Notes: generated by a model from the sequence alone, not told the origin. 64,000 nt of DNA from Heligmosomoides polygyrus polygyrus (GCA_947396885.1 OX377202.1:106390198-106454197), one strand, 5' to 3'; shown: positions 12,501 through 23,806, counted from the stretch's first letter. Numbers and translations: made by a program.

Positions 12501-12620
12501 TGGACTAGTGACGATACAGTACATTGCTAGAAAATTGCATAGTGGTCCCACTACAGACAGCGCTTTTAGCGTATCAATGTAGAGAATAGGGATCGGATTG
12601 ATTTCATCGCACTCAATCAT
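6521..12620 (-). CDS. Srh-like chemoreceptor B
   Basis: Seven-transmembrane chemoreceptor, 318 residues. Minus-strand exons: 12218-12620, 11959-12068, 8436-8657, 6716-6797, 6521-6660; the coding length is divisible by three. Exon 1 carries TM1-TM3 with PVIFFPMTMGYSAGL; exon 2 TM4; exon 3 TM5, then SQSTKLLQKRI; exon 4 TM6 ending VNTQ; exon 5 TM7 with MGFYGIVSAV and the family PYR motif. The C-terminus stops at FLDVFNKQ, roughly 40-55 residues before the paralogues. The stop lies in DNA that reads as LINE in the other orientation, so the tail was probably replaced by LINE sequence. Introns 2 (3.3 kb) and 3 (1.6 kb) are full of foldback and Tc1-like elements. Function in chemosensation is family knowledge. 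Confidence 0.82.
7212..7506. mobile_element. GC-rich MITE with GGCCTATGGTATACTCCC ends
   Basis: The inverted ends TAGGCCTATGGTATACTCCC and, on the minus strand, GCCTATGGTAAACTCCC bound about 295 bp of CG-dinucleotide-rich DNA with no transposase. It lies in intron 3 of receptor B. The same ends bound the element at 17450-18929. Confidence 0.7.
8692..8959. mobile_element. Foldback element, ATTCAT-terminal family
   Basis: The left end GGCCCTGATTGATCAACGAT and the minus-strand right end GGCCCAGATTCATCAACGAT form diverged inverted termini around about 270 bp. It sits 35 bp upstream of the exon 3 acceptor of receptor B. It resembles the elements at 23453, 38271 and 38639. Confidence 0.5.
9120..9388. 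repeat. CG-rich repeat with internal short tandem copies
   Basis: Near 9290-9350 there are several direct copies of CTACGCGGCAGA-like units. A block around CTATCTTTAAGCATGGGGCA (9208-9243) is repeated at 9564-9600. This is probably the remnant of another GC-rich foldback element. Long open frames here are by-products of base composition. Confidence 0.45.
9389..9535. mobile_element. GC-rich MITE, TTATACTCCCGCGGGAGC ends (copy 1)
   Basis: Near-perfect inverted ends (TTATACTCCCGCGGGAGCAT on the left; TTATACTCCCGCGGGAGCGT read on the minus strand at the right) enclose about 100 bp including GCGATTGGCCAGGTGAGGGA. The element at 36284-36447 has the same ends and core, so this is a dispersed family. 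Confidence 0.75.
9536..9676. repeat. GC-rich hairpin
   Basis: CTTTCGCACACTTTCGCCGC at the left is matched on the minus strand by CTTCGCACACTTTCGCCGCC at the right, leaving a loop that contains the GCATGGGGCAGAGACGCAGA block. It lies directly against neighbouring GC-rich MITEs in intron 2 of receptor B. Confidence 0.6.
9671..9897. mobile_element. GC-rich MITE, AAGGCCTGTGTTATACTTC ends
   Basis: The inverted termini AAGGCCTGTGTTATACTTC and, from the minus strand, AAGGCCTATGCTGTACTTC enclose a 200-bp core rich in GTCGGCGACGTC-like units. No coding capacity is supported. Confidence 0.65.
9981..11421 (-). mobile_element. Tc1/mariner-superfamily element, near full length
   Basis: The ends TACAAGGTGGTTGAAAATTT and, at the right on the minus strand, TACAAGGTCGCTGAAGAGCA are followed by CTGGCAATTTTT and flanked by TA; the length is 1,441 bp. 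The minus-strand transposase starts at 11269 (MFRESQRVTVVDLHKTGVKT) with two helix-turn-helix regions and GRPIMATIPEK. It continues with VLFTEEKIFTTVQPVHNHQN (first block, D replaced by E in FTEEK), FSLQQDWAPAHSAKST (second catalytic Asp) and NLPDLIPTD (third block), and ends near 10130. Frameshifts and an internal palindrome make it inactive. It lies in intron 2 of receptor B on the same strand as the gene. Confidence 0.85.
10345..10441. repeat. Palindromic insertion inside the Tc1-like transposase
   Basis: GGTACTTATGAACCAAAGC at the left is mirrored by GGTACTTATGAAGCAGAGG on the minus strand at the right, around a short CG-rich loop. It separates the second from the third catalytic block of the transposase, so it is probably a secondary insertion of a very small foldback element. 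Confidence 0.6.
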
Positions 12621-12814
12621 CCTAAACATGACAGACCGTTGTTATTTGTTTAGGAACGTCGAGATTTGAAGACTACAATAGCGTTCGCATCGCACGGTTA
12701 AGAAAAAACGGTGTAATCTGCCTCAAACCGTCACATGCTCACAAATCCTTCAGAGAAAGGTATTTGAGGAAACGTGACCATCCGCTCGATTTGTTTTTTA
12801 GAGGGCTACACAGC

Positions 12815-12876
12815 AGTATATACATCTTTTTCAGACCTCAGCAGTTTTGCCGAGGTCTGATAAAGATGTATATACT
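12815..12876. other. Near-perfect 25-bp stem hairpin
   Basis: The arms 12815-12839 and 12852-12876 are complementary at 24 of 25 positions around a 12-nt loop. The size resembles a microRNA precursor, but a small palindromic repeat is equally likely. It lies about 200 bp upstream of receptor B. Confidence 0.5.
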
Positions 12877-12954
12877 CGAAGAATGGCAGGAGCGGGCTAT
12901 TTGCGATTGGAGCATCTTATTTACCGGGACACGCATGCTTCCACAATCCCTTAA

Positions 12955-13345
12955 GCACAGTGTGCTTTGCAGGTGCCCAGTAGGGTCAGACATCTTTCTA
13001 GAGTGGCCGAAAATAATTCATATGGAATCGACTGAATCAATCTCGTGCACGGAGGCATGTCCACTGAGCCCCTAAATTCCCCTACTAGTAAGCATGAAGT
13101 GTTCAAAACTTCGATGAGTTACATGAATTTTATGAGATTTTCGGGCCGCCCTGAAACGCTGCACTTTGTCAGTGTGCCATGGGAGTGCGCCGTGGGCAAT
13201 GCATATGGAATCGTCTGAATCATTCGGGTCAAAAAAGTATGTCCTTTGTGCCTCGATCTTTCCGTACAAGTAAACATGAAATATTCAAGACTAAGATGAG
13301 TTAAATTAATTTTATGAAATTTTCTGGTAACCCTGTTTCACATCA
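12955..13345. repeat. Diverged tandem duplication, unit about 190 bp
   Basis: Two successive copies share CATATGGAATCG, CTGAATCA, AAGTAAACATGAA/AAGCATGAAGTG, GATGAGTTA and AATTTTATGA in the same order. The function is unknown; it lies upstream of receptor B. Confidence 0.6.
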
Positions 13346-14780
13346 CGTTTTTAGGTCAGTTAGAAGCATCTTCTCATTGTCTATGCGGGTGCCGTTTAGG
13401 AAAAAGGGAATTCTAAGTTAGACTATCTCAATTGGACATAAAGTTGGTGGCCATAAGGTACTGAAAGACGCCAACCCCGTAGTGTGCTCACATTACATCT
13501 CTGGGATAAGGAGGAAGATGAAAATGGTCGTAGAGCATGGTGGTGAAAATATCTTAGGGAAGTGATACTGTCCATTTTAGCGGAGATGAAATGAAGCATA
13601 TACGTATATACGTATATGTATAGTTCTGTATCATATATCAAGTTATATGTATTGTGTATATGTGTAGTTAGAAGACGCAACGTGGATGCAAAGAGAATAT
13701 AGTAGAGCGATTCTGTTTCGCAGCACGTCTGCCAGTTCGTGGTAATGATGACACCAAAGTTGTAGTGTACAGCCGACAGCACAATTATGTGATATCGAGT
13801 CGTTTCGTCATTCTATAATATTTGTTGACGCCCATCGAAACTGCGCAGGAGCCGTGGTGCGCACCACTGGCTCAGAATTCTCCCCATCATATTATGCAAC
13901 ACCGTAACAGCAATGAGTACTTCATTGAGACGCATTTGCTTGTTTTGCGCCTGTTACACCGTGTCACGTAACAGACAGGACGTTTTATGGTAACATTTCT
14001 CTTCACAGGCTGATGATGCCATCGAGAAGCTTTTCAGATTTGGTCCTGAGCAAGTTTAGCTGGTAGTCCTTACGCTTACGCCTTACGTAACTCGGTTCGC
14101 TAACGGACGGCAAGACTAATGGTGCACCCTTCTCCGCGGAATTAAGGTCGATTACCAGTGTCTAGCCTCTGCTATTATGTAGGTTATCAGAAGTGCCTGC
14201 CTGCCCTCTGATGGATTCTTTAGTGCACACCTTACCTTTCGTGGTGATAGGATTCCTTATAACATTCATTTCCATTTACAAGTAACTGGTCTCACAAAAG
14301 AATGTTTACTTATTTTATTTTTCGCTGAAAAAAAGAGCCAGAGGTTGACCTTTGGCACCCCCTTGTCGAAGCGCCAGTTCGTGCAGACCACGTGAATTTC
14401 TTTCTTTTCCTTATGCGAGATAATGTATCAACAGGGTCCACTTTGTTCCACAAACTGTCCTCGCTAAATTACTATTGGAGCATTGCTTCCAGATGTTCAT
14501 TTGAACGACCATCTATTCCAGTCAAGATTTTCCATCATCTTTTTATCCCGTGTTTTTTCTCTGTTACTCAAAAAATCGGGGATTTCGGCGCTCATCGCTG
14601 AGCTCTCTAACTTTTGAGAGACATAAGTAGGTCTGTAACTTGGAAAATTGAAGTGAGGTTTGAAAGGTTACTCATCTAAGAACTATTTCAAGTCACAGGA
14701 GTTTCAGGAAACAATGGGAAAAGGCTACGAGATGGGAGTGAGGCAGCCCAACTAACCTAATGGAAGCAGCCATGACTCAG
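13346..14780. other. Divergent intergenic region between receptors B and C
   Basis: No gene was recognised. An AT-rich stretch with TATACGTATA-type runs lies at 13600-13680. This interval, together with 15023-16290, should hold the promoters of the divergently transcribed receptors B and C. Confidence 0.4.
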
Positions 14781-15022
14781 ACCAATTTGCGTTTGTAACC
14801 GACAACCAACTGGTTTGAAGCCCGTTTGTTAGTAACCGACCATAAAAGGGTTTGAAACCGTCCATGAAAGGGTTTGGTTTCGGCCACACCCTTCGCCGCG
14901 CAATAGCAACACGTGCTGCGGGGGCGAGGCCTCCTTTCCTGCTCCGTTCCAAATCCTTTCATGGTCGGTTACTAACCAACGGGTTTCAAACAAGTTGGTT
15001 GTCGGTTATTAACCAAAATTGT
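14781..15022. mobile_element. Foldback element with about 75-bp arms
   Basis: The left arm (GTAACCGACAACCAAC, TTAGTAACCGACCAT) and the right arm, read on the minus strand, are about 85 percent alike. They enclose about 90 bp of CG-rich DNA. The arms contain internal GGTTTGAAACC-like copies. No coding capacity. Confidence 0.7.
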
Positions 15023-16290
15023 GCAGAGGAGGCTGGTGAGTCAGCCCTCAAATAGAGCCATTTTGGGAGAATGAGATTTCCACCTTAGGTCGACCTCTCA
15101 GCAACCCTCCGGCTGTCGCCCACCGGGGTCAAGTACACGGAGACCAGCAAAGGGAGCCAGCTCTTGGTTTAGTGCTACGCGCTCTGCGCTTTCTCAGCGT
15201 TTTTGTTCTCCTGCAGGCGGACGATGTTGCCTAGGCAGGCTGTCGGAATTGTATCCATTGGACAACGCTATACGAGATGCCATCTCCCTTGAAGGTGACT
15301 CGAATTCGTCGTTGGAAAACGCCAACGCTGCTGTGCGTAATGTAATCCTTACAATGGTCCCTTTGGTACTGCTAGGGTTCGCTGACCTATAGAATATCAA
15401 TCCTACTTGTATCAACGTTATGGAAAAAGATTCACTGACATTCGATCATTGAATTTTGAGAGACATTTGTTTAACTCCACATGATTTTGTCTACTTAGCG
15501 GTGCTAAAATATATTATCAATTCGTGCAGAGCAAAGGTGAACATATTTAAAGAACTAACGATAGAAGTGCAGGGGTTTGTGGCACGACCTGATGCAGCAG
15601 ACGTCCCCATTCATCTAGCTGCAATGTTTAAAGTTGCGTTAGAATAACGGCTGGCCGGAATCTGAACAAATACGAAATAGATGTTCTTTCTTTGCTTCTG
15701 CTATTTCTCATTCCAGAATACCTTTTTGAATACGGGTAACAGCCAACCTGCCTTTATGTCTTCCTTACTTTCACTGACAACCTGAATCAGGTACGTTCAT
15801 GCGTTTCAATTTGGGATCTAATCTGAGTAAATCCTACACTAGCAACGAAGTAAAGTCACATTACTTAAAGCGGTGCCCCATCTAGCTCTGCTATTGATGT
15901 ATATCGCCTCAGCGCTCTTTCTGTAAACACGCTTTGTAGTTTCTCTTCATAAACGAAGCAGACTTCCTTGTTAATATTTACAACGTCGCTTTTCTTCATT
16001 CAACCATTCAGACATTTCCTTGTCGTATCTGGTCTTTTGAGCTAGCTTAGGTTGAACAATTTCTAGAAGCATAGGACTTATTCCATCATAACCGACAGTC
16101 GTATATAAAATAGATCCACTCGCTTGTATTTTATTCACGTTAGGTTTCTTCATTATGATTGAAATACTTGAAGGAAACACTAGCGTTTTTCATATCATTG
16201 CTCACAAATAACAACAAAGGAATTGTAGTCACCTCTGTCTCCACAAAATATTAGAAATGTTACCGCTTCCACAATCATGTTGCCTTCAGG
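15023..16290. other. Upstream region of receptor C, no gene recognised
   Basis: Only short unsupported open frames were seen. The last ten bases end CCTTCAG, an acceptor-like site placed one base before the start codon of receptor C. It could serve spliced-leader addition; this is inference from its position. Confidence 0.4.
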
Positions 16291-19200
16291 ATGATTGATT
16301 GCAAAGAACTTGATCCATCTCCTATTTTATATATTAAATCACAAAAGGCTGTTGCGGTGATGGGACCACTATGCAACCTTCTTGCAATGTTCTGCATCGT
16401 CACCTGCCCAGACCGATTCAGCGTCTCATATCGTGCCAATATGTTTATGCTTCAACTATTCTTAATGGCATACAATATTTCTTTTTCCCTTATCGGTGCA
16501 CCCGTAGTTTTCTTTCCAATGACAATGGGATATTCTGCTGGACTGCTTGCCTATGCGCCAAGTCTATCATGTCTGTTAACAATTATCGTATTCACTTGTG
16601 TGAATTTAATATTTGTCACATTCGTTGGCATTCATGTGAGCCGTATTCAAATGATTTTGCCGCATTCACACATGCTGAAGATGAGCGGGAAAGGTTAGTG
16701 ACTCAGTCTTATCTTTTTTGCCCGCGGAATAGCACTAAATTGAATCAAAAGGTAGATTTTAATTTGAGGATGCGCTGCTGTTAATTCATAGGTTACAAGG
16801 CTTCAAGTTAATTGTGTTTCTGGAGAACAATGTCAAGGTTTTACTTCAGCTCACCCAAGAACCATAAGAACTCAGCCTAAGAAATAATAGGTAATAGTTC
16901 CATTGACTGCAAAATTACCATAAAATTTCAGCTCATATTTGGGTGATGAGTGCAATCTACGTGTTGCTTTCTGGGTCGATGATAGCCACCGGTGCTCTAA
17001 TCTATGACAACATGTTGAACAAGAAGGCTCTATTTGACACGGTAGTTCTTGCTCTCTTCCTTCAATCGCTGACTTAGTGCCTTTATTTTCAGGAATTCAC
17101 CTGCGCAGGCCCTGTCATGGAATACGTTGTTGTAGCGATTGATTCAGCAAGCATGATGCCTCTGGTTTTGAATCCTCTCCTCCAAGCGATTGTGTCAGTG
17201 CCTCTTCTAATTGCCATTACTATCGCGTCGATGTCGTGTGCACAGCGGTCGTGGTACTTATCACAATCGACAAGATTACTTCAAAAAAGGATTGCCCTTC
17301 TGGTTTATATCCAGGTGAGACATACGCTTGAATAGGCAATCAGTAGAACTCACTGAGGCCATCACTGCACGTCCTTCGACGCCAAGAAAGCATTTCATAC
17401 TATCCATAAGTGCTCGTTTATACTTCCAAGCTCTTCGTAGCGATGTTTCTAAGACCTATGGTATACTCCGCGTCGCGACGACGACAGATTCGAGGCAATC
17501 AATGTCAATGATGCGCCTTCGCTGCAGCGGCGAACGGTGCAGTGCGTGTCGCGGTTGTGAGTTGCCGCGCTGTGCTTCCGCAACGCGCCGCAAAAGGATG
17601 TTATACCCCATGTGGGGGAGGGGGACGGAACTTTTACTCACTTTTGGCCGCGCTGGCCGCCGCGCGCGCATGCCGCGTGCGCGACGTCGCCAGCCATTCA
17701 CTGGCTGTGCGCACAAGATTTACGCAGTTCCATCAGTGGGCTTCTTGCTGCATGGATTCGTGAACAGGAACTGGCTACTGCGAATTTTTGCTGTCGACTA
17801 ACAGCAAGCTAACTAACACTAACAGCTGACTGCTATTGGGACTACTATTGTGATAAGGTCTTCACTATTAGCAGGAAGTTACTGATAATAATATTTGTGA
17901 TAGCCTAAGACCATTAGTAGAAACCTTATTTATACCATTTTCACGTCAAATTTGACACTTTTCACGTCGAATTGGAATTATTCTATACAAGCGTGATGCC
18001 TTTCAAATCAAAGTGAACGTCCTCCAAAGCAAAGCGACCGACCTTCGCTCAAACTAGGGGATCTCTATGGAGAGCAGGATATTTTTTTGCTTAAAGAAAT
18101 TTTGGTATAATTTTCTTGGGAATTGTTTAGTTGACATGGCCGAATGAGTCAATCAACCAAACATCGCAACGTCTTACCATTAGACTGGGGCATGGCGTAG
18201 TCTCTTTATATGGTACAGAAATAGCCGCCTTTCCGCTCTTTAAAACAAGCTTTAAAGCACTATATTTCCTCAAAAAATTAGAATTTTAAAAATTTCAAAC
18301 AATGTCTTCACTTACTGCGTAGGTAAATTAAATATTAAAGAACTCATTCTGAAAATTCGAAGGGGTTCATATTTTTCAAGAGGTTCATTACTTGAATGAA
18401 ATTATTTTAACCTTTTTGTAGAGCCTCCATTAAACGTGGAAGAAGCCCGTTTTGATTTCAAAAGCGTTAGACCTCTTTAGAAGTGTGTCAAATTTGGTCC
18501 TATACTTGTATGTATATACTGCAACATGTTTAAAGGTAGACAATCAGCAAGAGCGGGACGACGATTGGCAATTTGCCAGCCGTCGATAATTGTTGCAGGA
18601 CCCATGCGCACGAAGTTAACAAGCCGTAAGCGTTTTCGTCGAGCCATCGCGGGCTTGCCGCGGACGGCGGCGTCGCGCCCGAGGCGCGCGGCCGAAAGTG
18701 AGTAAAAGTTCCCGCACCCATGTGGGGGAAGAGGAACATAGTCCCTCGCTACGGCTATCGCTAGCCGTCGCCCGTCGCCGTGCAGTGCACAGCGACAAGA
18801 GACAGTCTCAGAGTGGGAAGCGCTCGTCGTGCACTACTTTCGCACCTGTTTCGGCCGAGCGTCGCGAGGCACCGCCGTCACTGTGCAATCGCGCGTGGCG
18901 CGAGGGACGGGAGTATACCATAGGCCTAATCGCGTCGCGCCGTTTCACCAATGATGTGTACTCTGATTTATTTCAAACTATATGCAATCAGCATAAAATT
19001 ATTTAGAATATAATTAGATATGATTCCACAGTTATGCATTCGAGCTTTTCGTCCTTGTTGTCAGCAAGTTGTAGGACACTTCAATGACAACAACGTGAGG
19101 AACGAGAAAATACAATCTAAGGGAATCGTAGGATATTATATTAGGTTGATCGAAAAGTCTTGATAGGGTTTCTTTAAAAGTCCAGAATTTTCGACTTTCG

Positions 19201-21856
19201 ACTGATATCCATCATCTTCCATGTGGTGTTCGTAAAACATTCTCGAACACTCTCCGTAAAGGATATATGTATGAGCGCGCGCTCTTTCTTAGGGAATAGT
19301 GTAATGTTAATTTCACAAGAGCGTTTTCGAGCAATCGTATTCTACGAGTGGCTCCGGGTCACTGAAGCAAGGCAGCGCGACAGGAGTTACACCCGCCCCA
19401 TGCTGGGAGGCGTGGCGTCAGGAGGTGCAGCCCCTGTTCTGCGGACCGGAAACTTTTGTTTTGCATGCCAAAGTTTTCGTAAGGCTACCGACTCTCGGTG
19501 AAGCCTATTCGTTTGGGGGTGGGTGAGCAAGGGAGCTGAGGGGAAGATCGCACGCCCCCCAGCAGGGGCGGCTATACCTCCTGACCGTCCCCACTGGAAC
19601 AACGGTGGCAACATCAACAGCGCATCATCAACATCATTAACCGATGGTCCGCTCTGTTCGCAAAATGGGGCACAGACTTCTAGAAAAACCTCGCTCGAGA
19701 CGTGACGAAATGTGAGACTCCCCCGTTCTCGACGCTGTCAGGGAGGATCCGGGAGCTATGACACAGGGACTTGCGATAAGACTCGAATGTGCCCAATCGA
19801 CAGTCGTCAACCACCTACAAGATTTCATTTAGCAAAAAGTGCTGATGGATCCCGCATTGCTTGAGCAATAACATGCGGTTCACTCAAACATCCACCTAGC
19901 AGTCTCTCCTTCTCCGCTCGCCTAGCAAGGCATCGTAGCGAGGACTTGACGAGAACGTCCGACATGCGGACCCGGAAGGAGCCAGGAGTCTGACGCGACA
20001 AGACAATGTCCCTAGGCCCGATTGGGAATGGAGAAGAACCCACATTTCTCTAGGACTTTATTATCAAGCCACAACACTACCATATAAGCTTGCGAATCGC
20101 AAGGTATGGACTCTGCATAGGGGAAGCAGATTGAACATAAGAATATACATATATTTGAAATAGAGAAGGCGAGAAAAGGGGGAGGAAAAGGAAGTGCGGA
20201 AGGGATTGTGGCGGCCGGCACGCGCAAACACCGTTGTTGGAAGAGCTACTGCGACGCATTTCTTATGTTTGGCGACTATTTCGGAGTCGTGGCAGAAATC
20301 CATTTGGTGCCTGTTTGGTTGTCCTTCCGTATCCTTATATGTCTGCACAAGCACCACTGTTAACTGAGTGGAGGTGACTCATTTCTTATGTTTGGCGACA
20401 GTCTCGGAGTTGTAGCGGAGGTCTCTTTAGTACCTGTTTGATTATCCTTTCAGTGTCATTACATGATAGTTGGGTTCTCTACGATTCCAGCGCAAACTCT
20501 ACCGTTTGCTAACTCGAGAAGAAGAGCCGCCTTCACAAGCAAAGCCAAACGTGCACCTCAAGAAGGTTCCTCTGTGCGCTTCAGGGGCTCGAAGGGGATG
20601 CTACTCTACCAGATGTATTCGCAAAGCACACGGTCATTGCTGTCGTTTACGCCGCCCAGTTCTAGAAATTTACAGAAGCTTTTCTGGAAAAGCGGCCGTG
20701 ACGACCGTCAGTGCACCTTCTTCATGATAACGCCAGACCCTATTTAGCTAAAGCGGCTCGCCAAAACACCAAGGAGTTGAGCTGGGAGACCGTACCCATC
20801 CACCATATTCTCCCGTCATAACATCCTCACATTACCATTGTTCCGCTCCCTAAAGGCTTTCTTGGCTAAGAAGGTTCAGAAGTCGGTCGCCAACTTTTTC
20901 GACTCCCGCTTTGAGAAAAGAGGATCGCAGACCCGCCTAGTAGGTGGAACACTGCGGTGGCTAACAATGGTGATTACAATGTTGATTGATCTGCATTGTA
21001 TTCTGAATAAAGGAATAAGAAAAAACGAAAACCCTATTAAGGCGTTCCGATCAACATAATATACACATATGCATTTAATATGTATGCAAGTATATTGTAT
21101 CGCGCTGATTTTGAGATCGGCGCGATCAACCAACTTCGCCATTATCCATGTCATCGCGTTGCTCGGTATCGGAAGTACAAACGAGGCCTAAGTCATTGTG
21201 GAGATTTCACGTGATTAGTGAATGGGAGTGAGAATAAAATAGATTAACTATGTGAGAATCACTAGTGAAGACAACGGCTTGCTCTCGAGTACAGTAAGCA
21301 GAATTGACTGCTCAACCTCAACGTTAACAGTACGGATGCAGACATATAAATAGACGTGCGTGATGCTGTGAGATGTAGTCTATATATTCTCACTATAGGA
21401 GCTAGGAGTTAAAACGTCACTTTCATAACATTGTTCAGCTGTCGGCGCTTCTTGTATTATTCGTCTCACCTATGGTTACAGTTATGTTTATATTTGCTTT
21501 ATCGATTGTGAACACACAAGGTGAGCTTTTGCCGTTTTAGTAATGCTGAATGTTCACCAACTTCTATTTTAGCGCTTGGAGATTTTTGTTTTGTTGTAAT
21601 GGGCTTCTATGGCATTGTGTCGGCCATTATCATGGTAGTATCTGTTAGACCCTATCGAAGGAAGCTTACGCTAATCGCTCAAAAGATGCTAAATGCAGTT
21701 GACAATTTCGTGTCTACCCGTATCCTACGAGTAGTACCTCATAATACGTCTCCATCCATGACCCCACTTAATCAGAATAACTACATCTTCTCTGTTTCTA
21801 GCAATATTGGTTCGATAAAATTGTCTAACAAGGAATCTCATATTGACAATAGATAG
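16291..21856 (+). CDS. Srh-like chemoreceptor C
   Basis: Best-preserved receptor and the only one on the plus strand; 366 residues. Exons: 16291-16693, 16932-17041, 17093-17314, 21439-21520, 21573-21856, all with GT-AG boundaries and summing in frame. TM1 is about residues 19-39, TM2 49-75, PVVFFPMTMGYSAG about 71-84, TM3 90-120, TM4 in exon 2, and TM5 in exon 3 after FTCAGPVMEY. SQSTRLLQKRIALLVYIQ precedes TM6 (exon 4). TM7 carries MGFYGIVSAIIMVVSVRPYR; the LQK..IQ and PYR motifs fit the Srh/Str group. Introns 1, 2 and 4 are short (238, 51, 52 bp), but intron 3 is 4.1 kb and holds a large foldback element and a mariner. AATAAA lies at 22015. The ligand is unknown. Confidence 0.88.
17450..18929. 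mobile_element. Large GC-rich foldback element in receptor C intron 3
   Basis: The termini ACCTATGGTATACTCCG and, on the minus strand, GGCCTATGGTATACTCCC match the MITE at 7212. The arms extend about 300 bp: CCCATGTGGGGGAGG with GGAACTTTTACTCACTTT at 17605-17650 recurs inverted at 18695-18740. The AT-rich centre (17.8-18.5 kb) contains a segment resembling 41650-41940. No transposase is seen. Confidence 0.7.
19141..21059 (+). mobile_element. Mariner element with internal insertion
   Basis: The inverted ends TTAGGTTGATCGAAAAGTCT (left) and TTATGTTGATCGGAACGCCT (right, minus strand) are flanked by TA. Plus-strand transposase pieces: FRAIVFYEWLRVTEAR near 19330, STVVNHLQDF near 19800, WIPHCLSNN near 19850, KPNVHLKKVPLC near 20550, FLHDNARPYLAKAARQNTKE near 20720 (second catalytic Asp present), and the C-terminal RWNTAVANNGDYN near 20945. 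Length is 1.92 kb rather than the usual 1.3 kb, because about 0.3 kb with a tandem repeat sits at 20.1-20.5 kb and further foreign DNA at 19.4-19.6 kb. Many stops; inactive. It lies in intron 3 of receptor C, sense orientation. Confidence 0.82.
20257..20480. repeat. Tandem pair, period 123 bp, within the mariner
   Basis: CATTTCTTATGTTTGGCGAC begins at 20257 and again at 20380, followed in both copies by TCGGAGT and a GCCTGTTTGNTT block. The pair is not mariner sequence and marks an insertion. Confidence 0.65.
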
Positions 21857-22014
21857 TGACGAGCAAATGTTAAATCAACTAGAAATAGACGTAGAAACAT
21901 TGTTGGAATGCAATTTGATAACTTTTTTTGTTAACCTACCCTTGCATCCACTGTCATGAACTTAAGCTTACCAAGTCATTGATTCGGTCTAATTCTGTTC
22001 ACTTGCTTGTTTGC

Positions 22015-22020
22015 AATAAA
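22015..22020 (+). promoter_or_regulatory. Polyadenylation signal of receptor C
   Basis: AATAAA lies 159 bases after the stop codon of receptor C, with no better candidate before it. Confidence 0.6.
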
Positions 22021-22386
22021 GTTGTATATTTATACTGTTACACCGGGGTCTTTTATCCGGGGCGGAGTTTAGGGGTGTGGAATGACCCAGACAGAGGAAT
22101 CTATTTATTGGCATTATATGGCACCAGCAGGAATTGGTTCGTTCGCCTCTGCTGTGCCCCGCTCCTCCCACACTGGCAGCTAGCAACCTTGCCACAGGTG
22201 AAACTGCCTCGGCTCGCCCGGGCACGCTTTTTATAGGCGACGGCGGGGAAGAAGGCCGGCCCTTTAAGTGGGCACGTGCCGCCCCGCCTCTCCCGAATGG
22301 CCAGCTCTGGACATAGGCATGACGGACGGCTATTGATTGATCTCGCTACTGGGCCAACACAGGTACACTAGAAAAAAACATAGTTA
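22021..22386. other. GC-rich stretch, unresolved
   Basis: CG-rich DNA with Pro/Arg/Gly-rich short open frames that are not credible as genes. No clear inverted ends were found. Confidence 0.3.
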
Positions 22387-22390
22387 TTCA

Positions 22391-22971
22391 CCCATTGACG
22401 ACCGCGCGGGTCGATTTTGAGTCGCAGTTTTTCTGTCGCGTGGGACCGCGCAGGCTGATTTTGGCCCGCGTTCATAAAACAGGTTCGCTGCGGCCCATTC
22501 CTCGATTTTTCATAGTTTACGAGTAGTCATTAGATACGTTGGATCCTAGCAATGCTTCTGCACTATGCTTCGGAGGTCATTTACTTCTACGCACTGATAA
22601 AAACAAATAATCAACACCACACACTATTCAAGCTTCACAAAAATCGATACTATTCACAAACTCCTTCTTACAATCTACAAAATTGGTTATGCACAAAAGA
22701 ACTAGTGATGCTACTTGTGAAAATCTTAAAAACAAATTCGTGGCAAGCCTGTGCCTTTTTTCTTTGCAGACTTTCTTATAGCAGCAAATACACCTGCTAC
22801 GCCCTGCTTTCGAGCCTGTTCTAGCTTTTTCCAATATTTTCTAACCCGTTAAGCGGGAGTTCCATTTGGAATATCGTGATGTAGTGACTTCATGAGATTC
22901 ACGAGTTGGCACGGCCCCATCGCGCGGTCCCACGCGGCAGACTACCGATTTCTCGCGCGGTCATCAATGGG
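22391..22971. mobile_element. TTAA-type (piggyBac-like) MITE
   Basis: The termini CCCATTGACGACCGCGCG (left) and CCCATTGATGACCGCGCG (right, minus strand) are followed by a second matching block, GCGTGGGACCGCGC. The right end is flanked by TTAA and the left by TTCA, one base different, as expected for a TTAA target duplication. The 581-bp interior is AT-rich without transposase. Confidence 0.6.
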
Positions 22972-23452
22972 TTAACAGAAACATTACACAGAAAAACACA
23001 AACAACCTATTCAAACACAATTAAACAAAAAGATCACTTTTGCGAGGCCTCGCGCCTCGTCAATTCTTCACATACTGAACTTTACTTATTGGGATAGAGC
23101 TTGAAGAAAATTTCTTCCGAGATTTACACTAAACGTCATTGGGTAGTCGAGTGGAATTATAGGGTTAGGGGAGGGGACTCGATGCTCTTCGTAGTGAATC
23201 GTGATGAGCAACATATCCCTCTCTTCCAGGGACTTGCTACGGATTAGAAAAATAAACTCCGGACTACAGCAGACTGCAAAATCTAACTTCTGTAACTCCA
23301 ACACCCTTGTATGCGATTAGTGTAATTACCAGGGAACGCCTCCAGCTACCCATGGAACTTTGGGAGGGACCTGTATCATGTGGAAGATCTCGAGACACTG
23401 TCTATGATATTTGGACCAAATTTGTTAAATGGATCTCCTAGGTGAGATCTAG

Positions 23453-23806
23453 GACCGCATTCATGAACCCGGCCGGAGGTAAATGCTACCCCCATTTACC
23501 TAGACGGCCACTTATCCGCCACCTTCCCTGAACTTGCCCCTGTTTCTGATTCATGACGGCCAAAGCAAGGGTTTTGCTTCACTGCCAATTTCTGACCCAA
23601 TGCATCCCTCCGCTAGCCCGCTGCCAGCTCTGAGCTGGTAACCCTCGCCTTGAAGGTAAATGTTCCCTACGCGCTGACGAGGTAGCATTTATCTCGACAC
23701 TTACCTCGGGTTTTCCCCGCCGCACGTTGATGAATCACGCATAAGTGGGGATTAGGAGTAAATCTTCCATTTACCCGCAGGTGAGTCGTTCATGAATCCG
23801 GCCCCT
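23453..23806. mobile_element. Foldback element, ATTCAT-terminal family
   Basis: GACCGCATTCATGAACCCGG at the left and GGGGCCGGATTCATGAACGA on the minus strand at the right, with GTAAATG blocks just inside both ends, define a 350-bp inverted-repeat element without coding capacity. Confidence 0.7.

Noticed and set aside
15971..16180. Minus-strand open frame of 69 codons
   Set aside because: No recognised motif and no splice or signal context; could be chance.
17328..17801. Open frame of 157 codons after receptor C exon 3
   Set aside because: It begins at the intron donor and runs through one arm of the GC-rich foldback element; not a gene.
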